Shown: one piece after another, positions 10,401-16,552 of the stretch
Numbering within the stretch: position 1 is the first letter of the stretch
Layout of the letters: every line of letters begins with the position of its first letter
Assembly: GCF_016745425.1 (NCBI RefSeq)
Contig: NZ_JAERVK010000009.1
Coordinates: 124,001 to 188,000 of the forward strand
Origin: Candidatus Methylomicrobium oryzae
Lineage (GTDB): Bacteria > Pseudomonadota > Gammaproteobacteria > Methylococcales > Methylomonadaceae
Direction of reading: 5' to 3'
Length of the DNA stretch: 64,000 nt
The notes under the pieces: model-generated
What the model saw: the letters and a program-made list of their open reading frames with translations, nothing else
Database searches by the model: none
What the model was told of the DNA's origin: nothing
Made by a program: the position numbers and the translations under genes

Positions 10401-10578
10401 TTTTGCCGGTTTCCTACCCACCCTGCTGGAAACCAGTCCGCAGGCACAATTTCTGATCCCGATGACCTTGTCGTTATCGGCAGGCCTATTGATCGGCATG
10501 GCGGCCAGCCTGATTCTGACTCCCGCTTGCTATGCGATTTTGGGAGACTCGCCGAGGGAAAAATATCGATCCGCATGA
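7420..10578 (+). CDS. RND efflux pump, inner-membrane transporter
   Basis: Large proton-driven exporter of the AcrB/MexB/hydrophobe-amphiphile type, 1052 aa, with the standard two-fold layout of six-helix bundles around two big periplasmic loops. The proton-relay Asp pair is seen in the TM4 motif LLAMGVLVDDAIIIGE. The last bundle contains the matching GVVVNDSLVLLDY segment, in which the usual Lys of the relay region is not obvious from reading alone. Overlaps the adaptor gene by 4 bp. The substrate cannot be told from sequence. Confidence 0.88.
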   Translation: MNKPLTPMQAHERISGLLAWFAGNPVAANLLMLLILTGGVLGMIEVDKEVFPRFSPHQIEVTAIFPGAGPSEVEESVCIPIEEAVHDLSGIKHLHGEIRGDTCTLGVEILPGRDREQMMALLRGRVQSIQRLPKQLEKIDVLPADRKDDDGVIWVALHGETDAFTLQQFGDRIQQQLATIPGVSRVRNYGEIAYEIGIEVAHEQLRKYRLTLDEVAQAIRKASVELPGGLVKSPDGELLLRVHSRAKDAEAVGSLVIKTLPDGNRLRLDQIAAIKDGLEERLYTWRHNGQTAQGWEIHTEQDSVAVARQVKATVETLRASLPEGLRLITWWDDSQAYDERIGTLLEDGLSGFLLVCLVLTLFLRLRVALWAGVGIFTSVLGAFWLMPALDISLNMLSLFGFLLAMGVLVDDAIIIGESVHSRQIEGGETPLQAAINGVKAVALPVTLSVLIVLVAFLPGLYLPGWAGQMMLPICLIMILTLVFSLVEALLILPSHLVAVAESATETTRLQRLRVRLNQGLDRFVESVYRPLLHAALNWRYLTVALFAALLILCAGLVASDRVRQSINPDVTKDSFWVSIQLPQSAPYSEAQALAARVESALFALRDELDGVPQDSQSRNAGVNAARAHDRSVIVGVETIIWEHGAGIWLELSAEGRQRIKVEDFIRDWRQRIGDIGRGKVDFIFKEGDEPYDIELMLGADQSNILGPAVEQLKQQIKAFPGVYDVIDSAEPGKPEIHLTLKPDAERLGLRLELLAEQVRQGYYGEEVHRFMRGRKEVKVMVRYPLNERRSLDQLKDQPIRLPNGTSAPLSNLADVELVQGYSRIHREDRQRVLKVQARVDPTQADANELYAILEKDVFQALENRFPGLNIEIGQQRQEQKALLAAFSKNTLIALLVIYALIAVPFRSYSKPVIFLLAAPVAWSGAVLAHWATGLPLSMESLVGMIAASGVVVNDSLVLLDYIRQHDGDERPVEVLITEACTSRFRPILLAFLTNFAGFLPTLLETSPQAQFLIPMTLSLSAGLLIGMAASLILTPACYAILGDSPREKYRSA

Positions 10579-10588
10579 AGTTTGAATA

Positions 10589-11029
10589 ATGAGGAGATCG
10601 AATATACGACAAAAAAATATAGGAGAAAGCCGCATGTATAGTTCGTCCAGGGAATCCGCAACGGAGAGCCTGCCAAGTGCGGCGCATTATCGAACGCTGA
10701 ACAAACTGTTCGGCGGCACGCTGAAACCCTACGAGGAACTGCAAGCGGAATATCAAGCCGTCCAACGGCAAAACCGCCGTTTTGGGCTGGCCAGGTACGT
10801 GCTTTATACCAATGTCTGGGATTTCAAGCCGGCGCCCTGGTATCCGGGCAAGCATCTCTGCGAAAAGCCGCTGGAGTTGATGCGGCATATCGTCGAGGCC
10901 AGCTCCCGTCCCGGAGATATGATGCTCGACGCCTTCGACGGCAGCGGCTCGATGGCGATCGCTTGCCGGGCGTTGGGAAGGGGATTTGTGGGGTGTGAAA
11001 ATGAGGAAAGCCCGCGTAGGTCCGAATAG
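10589..11029 (+). pseudogene. Truncated site-specific DNA methyltransferase (C-terminal fragment)
   Basis: The readable part (from about residue 30) matches the C-terminal third of phage-type N4/N6 adenine/cytosine DNA methylases: the YPGKHLCEKPLELM block followed by the SAM-binding motif DAFDGSGS and GRGFVGCE. The catalytic DPPY block expected before it is missing, and the frame stops shortly after motif I where a palindrome (11009-11050) breaks the gene. It is therefore a remnant, not an active enzyme. The first 15 or so residues have no family match and may be read-through of flanking DNA. Confidence 0.7.
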
Positions 11030-11050
11030 CGGGAGCGTATTCGGACGCAT
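11009..11050. repeat. REP-like palindrome interrupting the methylase fragment
   Basis: AGCCCGCGTAGG leads into the inverted repeat TCCGAATA (11021-11028) / TATTCGGA (11038-11045), then CGCATGG. It is the class of short intergenic palindromes seen in many proteobacteria. The 12-bp lead AGCCCGCGTAGG recurs at 11204-11215. Confidence 0.7.
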
Positions 11051-11209
11051 GGGGCTCCGGCCGGCGGCAAAACCCTGGCCTACCAGTACGACCCGGCCGG
11101 CAACCGCACCCGCCTGACCTGGCCGGAAGCCGCCGCGTTCTCCGTCACCACCACCTACGACGCCTTGAACCGGCCCACCGCCTTGCTGGAGAACGGCAGC
11201 GTCAGCCCG
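11051..11209 (+). pseudogene. Rhs/YD-repeat gene fragment
   Basis: In one open frame this stretch encodes two YD repeats, with YQYDPAGNRTRL and then YDALNRPTALLENG, the hallmark of Rhs and related polymorphic toxin proteins. It is GC-rich and very unlike the AT-rich DNA that follows. Both ends are cut by palindromic elements that share AGCCCGCGTAGG, so only about 53 codons remain of a gene that is normally several kilobases long. Confidence 0.75.
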
Positions 11210-11268
11210 CGTAGGAGGAATGTAGATTTCAAATTCGTACGATTACGCTGCGCTAATCGTACCTACGG
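11204..11268. repeat. REP-like palindrome at the end of the Rhs fragment
   Basis: AGCCCGCGTAGG followed by the inverted repeat GTACGATTA (11237-11245) / TAATCGTAC (11254-11262), closing with CTACGG. It is related to, but not identical with, the palindrome at 11009. Confidence 0.65.
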
Positions 11269-11302
11269 CTCTTTTAAGAATTTATTGATTGAGATTGGCG
11301 CG

Positions 11303-11485
11303 ATGGATCCGGTGACTCTCGTTATTGCGCCTGAGGTGATGGATGATTTCTTACATATCGATCGGGACGCAAATTGGTCGACGATGCAAGATCATCTGAT
11401 CGATATACTGGCTACAAGATATCCTCAATTTCAAGACCACATTCAGTCAAAAATTAAGCGATTAGCTGGGAGAGAATATGATTGA
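11303..11485 (+). CDS. Small hypothetical protein
   Basis: I do not recognise this 60-aa protein. The frame is open further upstream, but that part is Rhs fragment and palindrome, so the ATG at 11303 (MDPVTLVIAPEV) is the sensible start. It is mixed charged, with no membrane segment or signal. It overlaps the next gene by 8 bp, so the two are probably made together. Position after an Rhs fragment would fit an orphaned immunity-type gene, but nothing in the sequence proves that. Confidence 0.45.
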   Translation: MDPVTLVIAPEVMDDFLHIDRDANWSTMQDHLIDILATRYPQFQDHIQSKIKRLAGREYD

Positions 11486-11762
11486 GTCTATTTTTGATGC
11501 TCCACATCATGCTACCGAAACAGAGTTTCTCATTTTGTTTCGTGATGCGTTTTCATCGCGGCACGATTATGAACAGCACAGTTCGCATCATCATGACAAT
11601 AGATTGCTACATTTGTGGGAACTTTATCAGTTACGAGGCAACACAGCCGGTATGGCGGCCCAAGAAGCCCGGTTAAATGATCCCCATTACCTCGAGGAAA
11701 TCAAATATCGCGATACGTTTGTGGATATAAAAACACTCGGAATTGATCTTAAAACAAGCTAA
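11478..11762 (+). CDS. Small hypothetical protein, His-rich segment
   Basis: Unrecognised 94-aa acidic soluble protein that starts inside the end of the preceding gene (8-bp overlap). A short His/Asp-rich stretch (about residues 30-42, including HSSHHHD) might bind metal. No signal peptide or membrane helix is visible. Its base use is AT-richer than the surrounding genes, which together with the Rhs/methylase debris suggests acquired DNA. Confidence 0.45.
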   Translation: MIESIFDAPHHATETEFLILFRDAFSSRHDYEQHSSHHHDNRLLHLWELYQLRGNTAGMAAQEARLNDPHYLEEIKYRDTFVDIKTLGIDLKTS

Positions 11763-11895
11763 TTTTTATTTTTACCCCGCGAAAATTATTTTTATTTTAT
11801 TTTCCGTTTTATCCCTCTTCATTTCGTTTCATTTCCATTTATCTCGCTTTTTCCCTTTCATTTATCTAATTTCTGTTCATTTTACACATTATTCA
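11763..11895. other. Polypyrimidine tract
   Basis: About 130 bp that is almost free of G on the plus strand, with recurrent TTTCATTT / TTTATCTC-like units. It has no coding potential. It separates the small gene pair from the duplicated tRNA flank. Confidence 0.6.
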
Positions 11896-11917
11896 AAAGC
11901 AGCATGATAGGATGGGC

Positions 11918-12240
11918 TGAGGTACGAAGCCCATCCATCGCGAACGATGGGCTTCCTTCGTCAGCTCATCCTATGGGGCTGCCAAACCTACGCCCATCTT
12001 TCACCGCCACGAGCCAAACCCTGCGCCAAATTCACTTCTTTTCGCCCACGCGATTTTTGCGAAAAATTGATCCTGAAAAGGGAGGGTATGAGAAAAACGC
12101 CGGTTCGGATTGGCGATAAGAAGATAAAGAAGGGAAGGGGAACAGCCATTCAATAATTTTTACGCTGTAAATTTTTTGATCGATAAGAAGATTTTTGGCT
12201 GGCCCGAGAGGATTCGAACCTCTGACCTTAGCCTCCGGAG
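11918..12240. repeat. Direct repeat, left copy (tRNA-Arg 3' half plus flank)
   Basis: Roughly 290 bp here match 13211-13509 with few changes. The match runs from GAGGTACGAAGCCCAT through a shared block around GAAAAACGCCGGTT to the 3' half of tRNA-Arg. The left copy carries an extra palindromic insertion (11938-11972). The two copies bracket the HicA-type module, as expected for attachment-site ends or a segmental duplication. Confidence 0.75.
12196..12240 (-). pseudogene. Partial tRNA-Arg(CCG): 3' half only
   Basis: The complement reads the anticodon arm 3' side, variable loop, T arm (GGTTCGAATCC) and the 3' CCA of the tRNA-Arg found intact at 13465-13541. The match stops in the anticodon loop, after which the sequence is unrelated. 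One acceptor-stem base and one anticodon-stem base differ. This is a typical attachment-site duplication, not a working tRNA. Confidence 0.75.
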
Positions 12241-12356
12241 CGCGTCCAGGGGAGTTTTTCAACTTTTTTAACGCGCTGAAACCCATTTAAATCAATAGCT
12301 TATCATCAACTTGAAAGTGGCTCAACGCCTTTAAAAGCGTCCGGTTTTGTTTGGCG

Positions 12357-12377
12357 TGGTGTATTAGTTGGTGTATT
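12357..12377. promoter_or_regulatory. Paired TGGTGTATT direct repeats, candidate integrase arm sites
   Basis: Two TGGTGTATT repeats start 12 bp apart. Repeats of this form commonly lie between a tRNA attachment site and a P4-type tyrosine integrase gene. No integrase gene follows here, so these would be leftovers of a decayed element. Confidence 0.45.
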
Positions 12378-12443
12378 TTTTCAGACCTCAGCCTCTGATG
12401 GCTGTTTGTTTTTTCGGGCCGGTTTTATGATCGCCAGGCATAA

Positions 12444-12466
12444 AAAAACCGGGTTGACCCGGCTTC
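12444..12466 (-). terminator. Rho-independent terminator after the HicA-like gene
   Basis: AAAAAAACCGGGTTGACCCGG on the plus strand gives a CCGGGTCAACCCGG hairpin followed by a U run on the minus transcript. It lies at the stop of the toxin gene. Confidence 0.75.
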
Positions 12467-12710
12467 AAAGCTGCCGAAAAATACGGTAGAAATCTTTCTT
12501 CTTCAATCCGGCTTGTTCGGCCATGCTTTTGATCAATGTTTGCGAAAAAGGGGCTTTCGGGCAATCCACGGTGACTTTGTACAGCCTGCCGTTTTCCACC
12601 TTGACCCATTGCTCGTGTGACGTGCCTTTTGAAGGCCGGGCGACAAACCCGAGATAAGCGAGAATTTTCTTAACGTCCCTGCACGTCAGCGGAGGATAAT
12701 CGCCGCTCAT
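12465..12710 (-). CDS. HicA-family type II toxin (mRNA interferase)
   Basis: Small 81-aa protein of the HicA/YcfA family. It has the double-stranded-RNA-binding-like fold, with the LTCRDVKKILAYLGF start and the conserved catalytic His in KGTSHEQW. HicA toxins cleave mRNA and block translation. The gene overlaps its upstream partner by 4 bp (ATGA) and comes second in the operon, whereas classical hicAB has the toxin first. It lies inside the tRNA-flanked remnant, a usual place for toxin-antitoxin modules. Activity is inferred from the intact His. Confidence 0.8.
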   Translation of the reverse strand: MSGDYPPLTCRDVKKILAYLGFVARPSKGTSHEQWVKVENGRLYKVTVDCPKAPFSQTLIKSMAEQAGLKKKDFYRIFRQL

Positions 12711-13021
12711 GCCGGGCGTAAAGGCATCGTTTCATCAAAAATGCGCTGATGGGTATGGCACAGGGCGATTTTCAGCCGGATAAAATGAAATCTTAGCCAG
12801 GCGGACAGCGGGGCGCTTCTCGACAGTAATTGCGCGGCATACGCTTTGTCTTCGCCTACCAGCGCATCATAGACATAATCGTTTATCATCGCTTCCAGCT
12901 TGGTTTTGACTTCTTCGAATGAGTCGCCTTGGGCGGCCAAATTGAAGTTGATGCATACAGCAACCCAGTAATTTTCTTCTTGCTCGGCATAGCATTTCAA
13001 AATCAGTTGTTTGGGATCCAT
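12707..13021 (-). CDS. HicB-like antitoxin candidate
   Basis: A 104-aa protein encoded directly upstream of, and overlapping by 4 bp, the HicA-like toxin. Its N-terminus (residues 5-60) resembles the degenerate RNase H-like HicB fold: a beta hairpin with YWVAVCINF, then the GDSFEEVKTKLEAMI helix. The C-terminus has no visible DNA-binding helix-turn-helix or ribbon-helix-helix, so autoregulation may work differently. The antitoxin function rests on the pairing, not on a firm family match. Confidence 0.65.
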   Translation of the reverse strand: MDPKQLILKCYAEQEENYWVAVCINFNLAAQGDSFEEVKTKLEAMINDYVYDALVGEDKAYAAQLLSRSAPLSAWLRFHFIRLKIALCHTHQRIFDETMPLRPA

Positions 13022-13087
13022 GGCTCGCTCGCGGTTTTAGGAATTTATTACTAGGCCAGTATACCAGACCGATATATAAAGACCGCG

Positions 13088-13114
13088 CAAAAAAGCCGGG
13101 TTGTCCCGGCTTTG
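13088..13114. terminator. Bidirectional terminator hairpin
   Basis: AAAAAAGCCGGG TTGT CCCGGCTTT forms a stem with an A run on one side and a T run on the other. It sits between the RadC tail and the HicB-like gene and would end minus-strand transcription coming from the RadC side. Confidence 0.7.
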
Positions 13115-13133
13115 ATGGATTGGCGATCGATTC

Positions 13134-13210
13134 TTACATCTTCCCGTGTTCGGCGAACGAATGTACTGCGTTCTTGCCAATAATGAAGTGATCCAGCACG
13201 ATAGTGTGGG
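13134..13210 (-). pseudogene. RadC-family C-terminal fragment
   Basis: The minus strand encodes a 24-residue tail, LDHFIIGKNAVHSFAEHGKM and stop, which matches the end of RadC/JAB-domain proteins (usual form LLDHiiVG...SFAErG). The rest of the gene is gone: the frame meets the right copy of the tRNA-flank repeat at 13211. RadC-like genes are frequent on integrative elements. Confidence 0.65.
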
Positions 13211-13509
13211 TGAGGTACGAAGCCCATACTATGGGGCTGCCAAACCTACGCCCCTCTTTCACCGCCACCAGCCAAATCCTGGGCCAAATTCACTTCTTTT
13301 CGCCCACGCGATTTTTGCGAAAAGTTGATCCTGAAAAGGGAGGGTATGAGAAAAACGCCGGTTTTGATTGGCGATAAGAAGATAAAGAAGGGAAGGGGAA
13401 CAGCCACTTTACAGTCCTTTAATAGTCTTAGGGCTGTAAGTTTTTTGATCGATAAGAAGATTTTTGGCGCGCCCGAGAGGATTCGAACCTCTGACCTCAG
13501 CCTCCGGAG
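13211..13509. repeat. Direct repeat, right copy (tRNA-Arg flank and 3' half)
   Basis: Partner of 11918-12240. It runs without the extra palindrome up to and into the intact tRNA-Arg, ending in the anticodon loop. There is no gene in this stretch apart from the tRNA. Confidence 0.75.
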
Positions 13510-13541
13510 GGCTGCGCTCTATCCAGCTGAGCTACGGGCGC
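13465..13541 (-). tRNA. tRNA-Arg (anticodon CCG)
   Basis: The complement folds into a full cloverleaf: acceptor GCGCCCG/CGGGCGC, D arm with AGCTCAGCTGGATAGAG, anticodon stem CAGCC/GGCTG around the loop CTCCGGA (anticodon CCG), T arm with GGTTCGAATCC and an encoded CCA end. It decodes CGG. Its 3' half is duplicated at 12196-12240. Confidence 0.95.
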
Positions 13542-13576
13542 TTTGAGCCGACTATTATAACCAAATTCTAAAATAA

Positions 13577-15580
13577 TTACGACAACATTGTTTTCAGATG
13601 AGCGAGGCTGGCCCGGCCGCGCTCTTTGACCGTTTCGGGATCGAGCTGTTTTTTGTTGGCCCATTCGAGGTCGTCTGCGGGCAGTTCGCTCAGAAAACGG
13701 CTCGGTTCGCATTCCTCGACTTCGCCGTAGCGCTTGCGGTGCGTGCAGTAGCTGAAGGTCAGGGTGCGCTGGGCGCGGGTGATGCCGACGTAGGCGAGGC
13801 GGCGTTCTTCTTCGATATTGTCGGTGTCGATGCTGTTCTGGTGCGGCAAGAGGTTTTCTTCCATCCCGATCAGGAACACGTGCGGAAATTCGAGGCCCTT
13901 TGCGGCGTGCAGAGTCATCAGGCTGACCTGGTCGCCGGCTTCTTCTTCGCGGTTGCGTTCGAGCATGTCCATCAACATGATCTTCGAGACGATATCGGAC
14001 AGCTTGGCGTTGCCCGATTCTTCCTTTTCGGCCATGCGCTTGAGCCAGTCGAGCAGTTCGTAGACGTTCTTCAGCTTGCGCTCGGCGGCGTCGCGGCTGC
14101 CGGTGTTTTCCTGCAGCCATTGCTTGTAGCCGATCTGGTCGATCATCTGTTCAAGCACTGCGAACTGGTCGCCGCGTTCGGCCCGGTCGGCGGTGTCGAC
14201 GATCCAGTCGCGGAACCGTTCGAGGCGGTGGACGGCGTTGTCCTGCAGCTTCTGCTTCAGTCCGAACTCGCCGCTGGCCGCGAACAGGCTGATGTGGCGC
14301 TCGTTCGCATAGGCGCCGAGTTTTTCGAGCGTGGCCGGGCCGATCTCGCGGCGCGGAGTATTGATGATGCGCAGGTACGCGGCGTCGTCGTCCGGGTTTA
14401 CCAGCAGGCGCAGATAGGCCAGGATGTCCTTGATCTCGGTATAGGCGAAGAACGAGGTGCTGCCGCTGATGAAGTAGGGCACGTTGTTTTCGCGCAGGCA
14501 CCGTTCGAACAGGCGCGACTGGTGGTTGCCGCGGTAGAGGATCGCATAGTCGCCGTACGAGCCGCCGGTCTTGAAGCGGTGGTGCACGATTTCGGAAACG
14601 ACCTGCTGCGCTTCGGTGATCTCGTCCTTGTGGCTGAGTACGCGCAGGGGATCGCCGTAGCCGAGCCGGCTCCACAGGCGTTTTTCGAACACGTGCGGAT
14701 TGTTTGCGATCAATTGGTTCGCGACTTTCAGGATGCGGCCGGTCGAGCGGTAGTTTTGTTCGAGCTTGATCACCTGCAGGCGCGGGTAATCCCGTTGCAA
14801 TTGCGCCAGGTTTTCCGGTTGCGCGCCGCGCCAGGCGTAGATCGACTGGTCGTCGTCGCCGACCACGGTAAAGCGGCCGAGATTGCCGGCGAGCTGGCGG
14901 ACCAGTTCGTACTGGGTCGAGTTGGTGTCTTGGTATTCGTCGACCAACAGGTAGCGGATCTTGTTCTGCCATTTCTCGCGGATCGCCGGATGCTGCTGGA
15001 ACAGCAGCACCGGGATCAGGATCAGGTCGTCGAAATCGGCCGCGTTATAGGCTTTCAGGCTCTGGATGTAGTCCGCGTAGAGCAGAGCGGCGTGATGCTG
15101 TTCCTGGGTCGCGTGCGAGAGCGCCTGTTCGGGCGTCACGAACGCGTTTTTCCACTGGCCGATTTGCCAGGCGTAGCGCTCGTACTGGTCCGGATCGAAG
15201 CTAAGGGAACTGTGCGCGATCAGGTTGCGCAGCAGGGTCTGTTTGTCCTGCTCGTCGAATAGGGTCAGGCCAGGCTTGTAGCCGAGCGTTTTGGCTTCGG
15301 CGCGCAGGATGTCGAGCCCGAGCGAATGGAAGGTCGAGACGCGCAGGCCGCGCAATTGGTTGTCGTCGAGCAATCGGGACACCCGGGTCTTCATTTCGCG
15401 CGCGGCCTTGTTGGTAAAGGTGACCGCCGCGATATGGCGCGCGGGCGTGCCTTGTTTGACCAGGTAGGCGATCTTTTCGGTAATTACGCGGGTCTTGCCG
15501 CTGCCGGCGCCGGCCAGCACCAGTAGGGGGCGGTCGATGGCTTTGACGGCGGCTTGTTGCTCTGGGTTTAGCTTGTTCAT
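13577..15580 (-). CDS. rep: ATP-dependent DNA helicase Rep (UvrD/Rep superfamily 1A)
   Basis: 3'-5' DNA helicase that helps replication forks pass obstacles. The 667-aa protein begins MNKLNPEQQAAVKAI and carries the SF1A motifs in order: Q motif, Walker A (LAGAGSGKTR) near residue 25, TFTNKAAREM (Ia), LLVDEYQDTN (II), VVGDDDQSIYAWRGA (III), LEQNYRST (IV) and the VSLMTLHAAKGLEF and AYVGITRAQ motifs (V, VI). Length agrees with E. coli Rep (673 aa). An in-frame ATG at 15601 is possible and would add seven residues; the still longer upstream frame is not family-like. The gene ends 36 bp from tRNA-Arg. Confidence 0.92.
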   Translation of the reverse strand: MNKLNPEQQAAVKAIDRPLLVLAGAGSGKTRVITEKIAYLVKQGTPARHIAAVTFTNKAAREMKTRVSRLLDDNQLRGLRVSTFHSLGLDILRAEAKTLGYKPGLTLFDEQDKQTLLRNLIAHSSLSFDPDQYERYAWQIGQWKNAFVTPEQALSHATQEQHHAALLYADYIQSLKAYNAADFDDLILIPVLLFQQHPAIREKWQNKIRYLLVDEYQDTNSTQYELVRQLAGNLGRFTVVGDDDQSIYAWRGAQPENLAQLQRDYPRLQVIKLEQNYRSTGRILKVANQLIANNPHVFEKRLWSRLGYGDPLRVLSHKDEITEAQQVVSEIVHHRFKTGGSYGDYAILYRGNHQSRLFERCLRENNVPYFISGSTSFFAYTEIKDILAYLRLLVNPDDDAAYLRIINTPRREIGPATLEKLGAYANERHISLFAASGEFGLKQKLQDNAVHRLERFRDWIVDTADRAERGDQFAVLEQMIDQIGYKQWLQENTGSRDAAERKLKNVYELLDWLKRMAEKEESGNAKLSDIVSKIMLMDMLERNREEEAGDQVSLMTLHAAKGLEFPHVFLIGMEENLLPHQNSIDTDNIEEERRLAYVGITRAQRTLTFSYCTHRKRYGEVEECEPSRFLSELPADDLEWANKKQLDPETVKERGRASLAHLKTMLS

Positions 15581-15849
15581 GGATCGGTTGGTTTGTGGCA
15601 TTTCCGTCCGCTCGAAAAGCCGGCAGCCTGCCGATGGGCGGGACGCCATTGTAGAGGTTCGGGCGCTCGGAAAAAAGTCCGGCAAGTAAAAAATCCGCTT
15701 TTGCTTGTGGAACGAGGGACAGGCGGGTGAGGATCAGGAATTTATCGGCGCCGAATAGGCTGAAAATACCTTTTCCCGGTGAAGCAATGCCTTAAGGATC
15801 GGGTAGGAAAGAACTTTCCGAAGTTGATCGTTTCGAAAAGCGGATTGTT

Positions 15850-16026
15850 CATTCCCCTCTTTGAAAAAGACGACTGCATGGATGCAGGAGGTAGGGCAAT
15901 GCAGGAGCGATTGCCGACGACTGCATGGATGCAGGAGGTAGGGCAATGCAGGAGCGATTGCCGAGGGGTTAGGGGAGATTTTCCAAAATATAAATCCCCC
16001 TCGATCCCCCTTTTTCAAAGGGGGAG
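15850..16026. repeat. Second copy of the CCCCTCTTTG palindrome, split by a tandem repeat
   Basis: The arms TTCCCCTCTTTGAAAAAGA and CCCTTTTTCAAAGGGGGAG match the element at 4459-4541, but 94 bp of tandem repeat sit in the left arm. A truncated third copy of the right arm follows at about 16045-16065. The gap from 15602 to 16552 holds only repeats and promoter sequence; no gene is supported. Confidence 0.75.
15871..15964. repeat. Two identical 47-bp tandem units nested in a palindrome
   Basis: The unit starts CGACTGCATGGATGCAGG and ends GCGATTGCCGA; copies are 15871-15917 and 15918-15964. Removing them restores the parent sequence AAAAAGA-GGGG of the surrounding repeat, so the units were inserted into it. 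Confidence 0.85.
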
Positions 16027-16105
16027 ATGTATTTGACGAAGTTCCTCTTTTTCAAAGGGGAAAATTATTTTTGACGAAATCCTAAGTTAAAGTTGGGCCT
16101 GTCAA

Positions 16106-16128
16106 TTCCGGCAATCCATGCCGGAATG
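16106..16128. repeat. Short palindrome (CCGGCAATCCATGCCGG)
   Basis: An inverted repeat CCGGCA / TGCCGG with flanking AATTCCGG/CCGGAATG arms in the repeat-rich gap. It resembles other dispersed intergenic hairpins and has no assigned role. Confidence 0.5.
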
Positions 16129-16242
16129 ACGGCTTAACTTAGAATTGGGTCGATCATTACTTCCCTCTCTCGTTCTCCAACCGAGCGCTTATCCGTAATA
16201 CCGCCTTTACCCGGCTTGGGCTACACCCCAAAGGATAAACCG

Positions 16243-16436
16243 CTGTAGGGTACGCTGTGCGTACCTTTTCATCCCCCCTAATGGTACGCACAGCGTACCC
16301 TACAACTGGTGGTTGTATTTAAAGAACGTCTCTACACGGTTGTCGCCATACGAGGGGGCTCTCAGGACGCGCGCCGAGCGTGGGAACGATCAGGAGGCAT
16401 GTCGGGAGGTTATTTTTAGCCACATCCTTAATTCTG
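16243..16436. repeat. About 200-bp dispersed intergenic element, copy 2
   Basis: Same order of blocks as 6005-6208: the GTAGGGTACGCTGTGCGTACC hairpin, a TTTAAAGAACG block, a GTTGTCGCCA block and the closing GGGAGGTTATTTTTAGCC block ending CCTTAATTC. It ends about 55 bp before the sigma-54 promoter of the ANTAR gene. Confidence 0.75.
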
Positions 16437-16491
16437 AAAAAAGGGGGGGGCGTTCGTGGGTGAATTTTTTATTATTTTTTGAAGGGCGCGT

Positions 16492-16508
16492 TGGCGCGAA
16501 TATTGCAT
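16492..16508 (+). promoter_or_regulatory. Sigma-54 (RpoN) promoter before the ANTAR gene
   Basis: TGGCGCGAATATTGCAT matches the consensus TGGCACG-N4-TTGCA with one change and exact GG-N10-GC spacing. The transcript would start near 16518, giving a leader of about 35 nt before the ATG at 16553. It excludes longer upstream starts. Confidence 0.75.
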
Positions 16509-16552
16509 TTCTGTTTTTATTAAATTCTTTTTTAAGTTGCGCGTCTACCGCC

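Noticed and set aside
11165-11302. Start of the small hypothetical gene at 11165
   Set aside because: This part encodes the Rhs YD-repeat remnant and a palindrome; the unrelated downstream protein begins at 11303.
12388-12609. Open frame overlapping the HicA-like gene on the same strand in another frame
   Set aside because: It runs through the terminator hairpin and has no recognisable features; the HicA frame is the real gene.
13598-15262. Very long open frame (554 codons) on the plus strand opposite the Rep helicase
   Set aside because: Its composition is a Val/Ala/Gln-rich mirror of the minus-strand gene, and Rep shows all helicase motifs. It is a shadow of GC-rich coding DNA.
15850-15970. 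Possible CRISPR array from the tandem 47-bp units
   Set aside because: The two units are directly adjacent with no spacers, and no cas genes are present.
16313-16552. N-terminal extension of the ANTAR gene
   Set aside because: It reads through the 200-bp repeat and the sigma-54 promoter, and it adds no conserved residues.
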